Shown here: positions 8,166 through 10,285 of the stretch, piece after piece
Numbering within the stretch: the stretch's first letter is position 1
Layout: every line of letters begins with the position of its first letter
NCBI GenBank assembly: GCA_021841985.1
Contig: JAKCCP010000008.1
Span: forward strand, 1 to 10,285
Direction of reading: 5' to 3'
Source of the DNA: Pseudomonadota bacterium
GTDB taxonomy: Bacteria > Pseudomonadota > Alphaproteobacteria > Acetobacterales > Acetobacteraceae
DNA: 10,285 nucleotides
The notes under the pieces: model-generated
The model's database searches: none
What the model was told of the DNA's origin: nothing
What the model saw: the letters and a program-made list of their open reading frames with translations, nothing else
Program-made: the position numbers and the translations under genes

Positions 8166-9365
8166 TCAGCGGCCGTTCTGGATCGGCACCTGCATCTCCT
8201 CGATGGTGAATTCATGCGTGAGTTTCGGCACCGCCCAGGCGACATCCGGCTCGACCGCGATGCGGAACCCGTACATCGATTGCAGCGCCTGATGATCCTG
8301 TGGCCGGAAGATCATTTTTCCCTTTGGTGTATCGAAGGCGAGCCCCTCCATCGCCGCGATCAGGGTTTCGCTATCGGTCTTGCCGTGGGTTTTCTCGACC
8401 GCCGCGACCACCGCCATCGCCGCCGCCATGCCGCCGCAGGTGAAGAAATCCGGCGGCTGATGGAAGCGCTTTTCATGCTCGGCGACCAGCCAGTCATTGG
8501 CGGGGTTTTTCGGAATGTCGTAATAATAGTAGGTGGCGCCTTCGAGGCCGGGAAACGCCTTGTAGGCGACCAGGGCGGGGAGGATATTGCCGCCGGTCGC
8601 CACCCGAATGCCGAGCCGCGCCGGGTCCATCGCCTTGATCGCGCTCAGCGGATCGCCGCCGCCGGCCCAGATCACCCAGATGATCTTGTCGCCTTTTTCA
8701 TTGGCGAGACTGTCGAAAATCCGCTGCAAGGGCGCGGTGAAATCGGTGGTGGCGGGGGGCGCGTATTCCTCATGCACGAGATGCGCGCCGGTCGCGGCGA
8801 GAGCGGCGCGGAAAGCGGCGACGCCGTCATGGCCGAAGGCGTAATCCTGCGCCAATGTCGCGACCGTCACCCCGGGCTTGCCGATCGCGAGCGCGTTGGC
8901 GATGGCGTCTTGCGAGGAGTTGCGACTGGTGCGGAAAATATAGCGGTTCCACTTCGCGCCGGTGATGCTGTCGGCGACGGCGGGCTCGACGATCAGGATC
9001 TTCTTGTAATCCTCGGCGACCGGCAGCATCGCGAGCGCGACGGCGGAACTGGTGCCGCCGACGGCGAGATCGACATCGTCGTCGCCATAGGCCTCGGCGA
9101 GCAGATTGCGCGCGACATCGGGCTTGGTCTGACTATCTTTTTCGATCACCTCGATCTTGCGCCCGGCGACCGTCATGGTGCCGTGGGTCGCGTATTCGAG
9201 GCCGAGCTGAAACCCGGTTGCGGATTGCTTGGCATAGGCTTCGAGCGGCCCGGTGCGGTCCTCGATCAGCGCGATGCGAAGCGGTTTTTCCTCGGCGCGG
9301 ACGATCCCGGATACCAGGCTCGCGCAAAACAACGCCAAAAGACCGACCCAAACCCGTCTCATCAT
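8166..9365 (-). CDS. Periplasmic substrate-binding protein of the HAAT/Liv ABC transporter (binding protein 1)
   Basis: A 399-residue exported protein of the Peripla_BP_6 (leucine-binding-protein-like) family that would capture the ligand in the periplasm and deliver it to LivH/LivM. A signal peptide is clear: positive MMRR, hydrophobic core at 5-22, and probable cleavage after VRA (residue 24). C14 does not sit in a lipobox, so it is probably soluble. The mature start PLRIALIEDRTGPL is the usual first strand and phosphate-loop-like turn, and LAQDYAFGHDGVAAF marks the second lobe. The start is one of two adjacent ATGs (9365 or 9362); a strong GGAGG lies 5 or 8 bases upstream. It lies 16 bases after the other binding-protein gene and one base before livG. 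The ligand is not predictable from the sequence. Confidence 0.94.
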   Translation of the reverse strand: MMRRVWVGLLALFCASLVSGIVRAEEKPLRIALIEDRTGPLEAYAKQSATGFQLGLEYATHGTMTVAGRKIEVIEKDSQTKPDVARNLLAEAYGDDDVDLAVGGTSSAVALAMLPVAEDYKKILIVEPAVADSITGAKWNRYIFRTSRNSSQDAIANALAIGKPGVTVATLAQDYAFGHDGVAAFRAALAATGAHLVHEEYAPPATTDFTAPLQRIFDSLANEKGDKIIWVIWAGGGDPLSAIKAMDPARLGIRVATGGNILPALVAYKAFPGLEGATYYYYDIPKNPANDWLVAEHEKRFHQPPDFFTCGGMAAAMAVVAAVEKTHGKTDSETLIAAMEGLAFDTPKGKMIFRPQDHQALQSMYGFRIAVEPDVAWAVPKLTHEFTIEEMQVPIQNGR

Positions 9366-9370
9366 GATGT

Positions 9371-9399
9371 CCTCCGAAAAATCATCCCGCGCAAGCGGG
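9371..9399 (-). promoter_or_regulatory. Hairpin plus U run (attenuator-like) and strong RBS between the two binding-protein genes
   Basis: In the - strand transcript, CCCGC (9399-9395) pairs with GCGGG (9390-9386) around a UUGC loop. AUGA then follows, containing the upstream stop codon, and then five U (9381-9377). Next comes GGAGG (9375-9371), a near-consensus ribosome binding site for binding protein 1. A short GC stem followed by a U run looks like a weak intrinsic terminator or an mRNA end-stabilising structure. The stem is only 5 bp, so an effect is plausible but unproven. Confidence 0.3.
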
Positions 9400-10285
9400 G
9401 TTGGCCGGCAGAAACGCGCTATCGCCTGCGATCGTCGCCAGCTTCTGATAGTAATCCCAGGGCGCGTGGCTTTCTTGCGGCGTTTTCACGCGATAGAGCG
9501 TGAGATCATAGATCACCCGGCCATCCTCGCGGACGCGCGCCGGATGGCCGAAATAATCGACCGGCCGCGCTCGCATGGCGCGATTGACGGCGAGCGCGTC
9601 GCTGGTTTTGGCGCTCTCGCAGGCCCGAAGATAATGCCGTGTCGCGATGTAGATCGCGGCCTGGTTCTTGGTCGGCATCGCGTGCCGCGCCGCTTTGAAA
9701 CGCGCGCCGAATTGCCGCGCGCTCGCGCTCTGGTCCCAGTAAAATCCGGCGGAAAACGTGAGCCCCTGGGTCAGGTCGAGGCCGAGCGCGTTGATATCGG
9801 TGATGTAGGTGAGGAAGCCCACGATCACCGTTCCCTTGGCGCCAAGAAGGCCGAATTCGCGCGCCTGCTTGATGAGGTTGACGAGATCGCCGCCGACCGA
9901 GGCAAGCCCGATCGCGGTCGCCCCCGAGGCCCGCGCCTGGAGCAGAAACGGCGCGAAATCGGTCGCGCCGATCGCATGACGCGCGGCGCCGAGCACCTGG
10001 CCGCCATTGGCCGTGATCACCGCGCTCGCGTCGCGCTGCAAAGCGCGGCCGAAGGCATGATCGACGGTGATGAAAAACCAGCTTTTGGCGCCGCCATCGA
10101 GCACCGCTTTTGCCGTCCCCGCCGTCAGCGCGTGGGTATCATCGGCCCAATGGGTGCTGACCGGCGTGCAGAATTTCGCGGTGAGATCGGCGGTCGCGGC
10201 GGCGGTGATCATCACCGTTTTCTGTCGCTGCTTTGCCACTTCCTGCACCGCGAGCGCGATCGCGGTCACCGGCACACCCATCCTC
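9382..10285 (-). CDS. Periplasmic substrate-binding protein, partial (binding protein 2; N-terminus outside window)
   Basis: About 300 C-terminal residues of a second Peripla_BP_6-type binding protein. The gene runs off the right edge; the signal peptide and roughly the first 100 residues are missing. The ATG at 10281 is therefore most likely an internal Met, since the sequence after it (VPVTAIALAVQEVAKQRQK) corresponds to the middle of the first lobe. Other family-like segments are WFFITVDHAFGRALQRDA (second-lobe entry), GLTFSAGFYWDQ and REDGRVIYDLTLYRVKTPQE near the C-terminus. The last pattern is common in a large group of rhizobial and Rhodospirillales HAAT binding proteins. It is clearly divergent from its neighbour downstream (binding protein 1), so it is not a recent duplicate. 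It is the first visible gene of the transporter operon; the promoter lies further right. Ligand unknown. Confidence 0.92.
   Translation of the reverse strand, partial: RMGVPVTAIALAVQEVAKQRQKTVMITAAATADLTAKFCTPVSTHWADDTHALTAGTAKAVLDGGAKSWFFITVDHAFGRALQRDASAVITANGGQVLGAARHAIGATDFAPFLLQARASGATAIGLASVGGDLVNLIKQAREFGLLGAKGTVIVGFLTYITDINALGLDLTQGLTFSAGFYWDQSASARQFGARFKAARHAMPTKNQAAIYIATRHYLRACESAKTSDALAVNRAMRARPVDYFGHPARVREDGRVIYDLTLYRVKTPQESHAPWDYYQKLATIAGDSAFLPANPACAG

Noticed and set aside
6659..8209. 516-codon + strand open frame opposite livF and livG
   Set aside because: It is antisense to two ATPase genes with intact Walker and signature motifs. Its product is rich in His, Arg, Asp and Glu with no fold-like pattern, as expected for the complement of GC-rich genes.
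9282..9365. Possible lipoprotein signal (C14) in binding protein 1
   Set aside because: The residues before C14 (ALF) do not form a lipobox, and a good signal peptidase I site follows at VRA|EE.
7950..9503. 517-codon + strand open frame opposite the binding protein and livG
   Set aside because: It is a shadow of GC-rich coding DNA: the opposite strand has a signal peptide, family motifs and a strong ribosome binding site, while this frame has none.

Overview
The window is high-GC, densely packed bacterial DNA, most likely from an alphaproteobacterium and plausibly an Acetobacteraceae-like Rhodospirillales. The evidence is a very GC-rich third codon position, a citrate synthase of the long hexameric proteobacterial type, Bradyrhizobium/acetic-acid-bacteria-like transporter and dehydrogenase sequences, and an A/T-rich inverted-repeat terminator of a kind I associate with acetic acid bacteria. 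The taxonomic call is inference. I see no mobile element, phage gene, CRISPR array, tRNA or rRNA.

Left part, + strand (1-3047). The 3' end of an unrecognised gene runs in from the left edge. Its stop codon overlaps, by ATGA, the start of a 473-residue protein with a C-terminal CHAD domain and an N-terminal region that looks like a decayed CYTH (triphosphate tunnel) domain. The CHAD stop codon lies inside a perfect TATAAT box. It is followed by a 130-base leader, which could fold, and then by gltA, the TCA-cycle citrate synthase, with all catalytic residues present.

Junction (3048-3133). gltA and the right-hand operon converge on a short spacer. It holds a GC-rich hairpin with a T run, followed by a perfect A/T-rich inverted repeat that can serve both directions.

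Right part, - strand (3134-10285). This is one continuous operon read right to left: a truncated periplasmic binding protein running off the right edge, a second and different periplasmic binding protein, two ABC ATPases (livG, livF), two membrane permeases (livH, livM), and finally an NAD(P)-dependent aldehyde dehydrogenase of the succinate-semialdehyde dehydrogenase group. Junctions are -4 to +29 bases, so the genes are almost certainly co-transcribed and partly translationally coupled. The promoter must lie beyond the right edge. Together they form a HAAT/Liv-type uptake system with two alternative binding proteins, and an enzyme that could oxidise an aldehyde derived from the imported compound. 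The substrate cannot be read from the sequence.

Nothing here is a clearly undescribed system. The points most worth a second look are the degenerate CYTH half of the CHAD protein, the possible structured gltA leader, the paired binding proteins with an attenuator-like hairpin between them, and the dehydrogenase at the end of the transporter operon.
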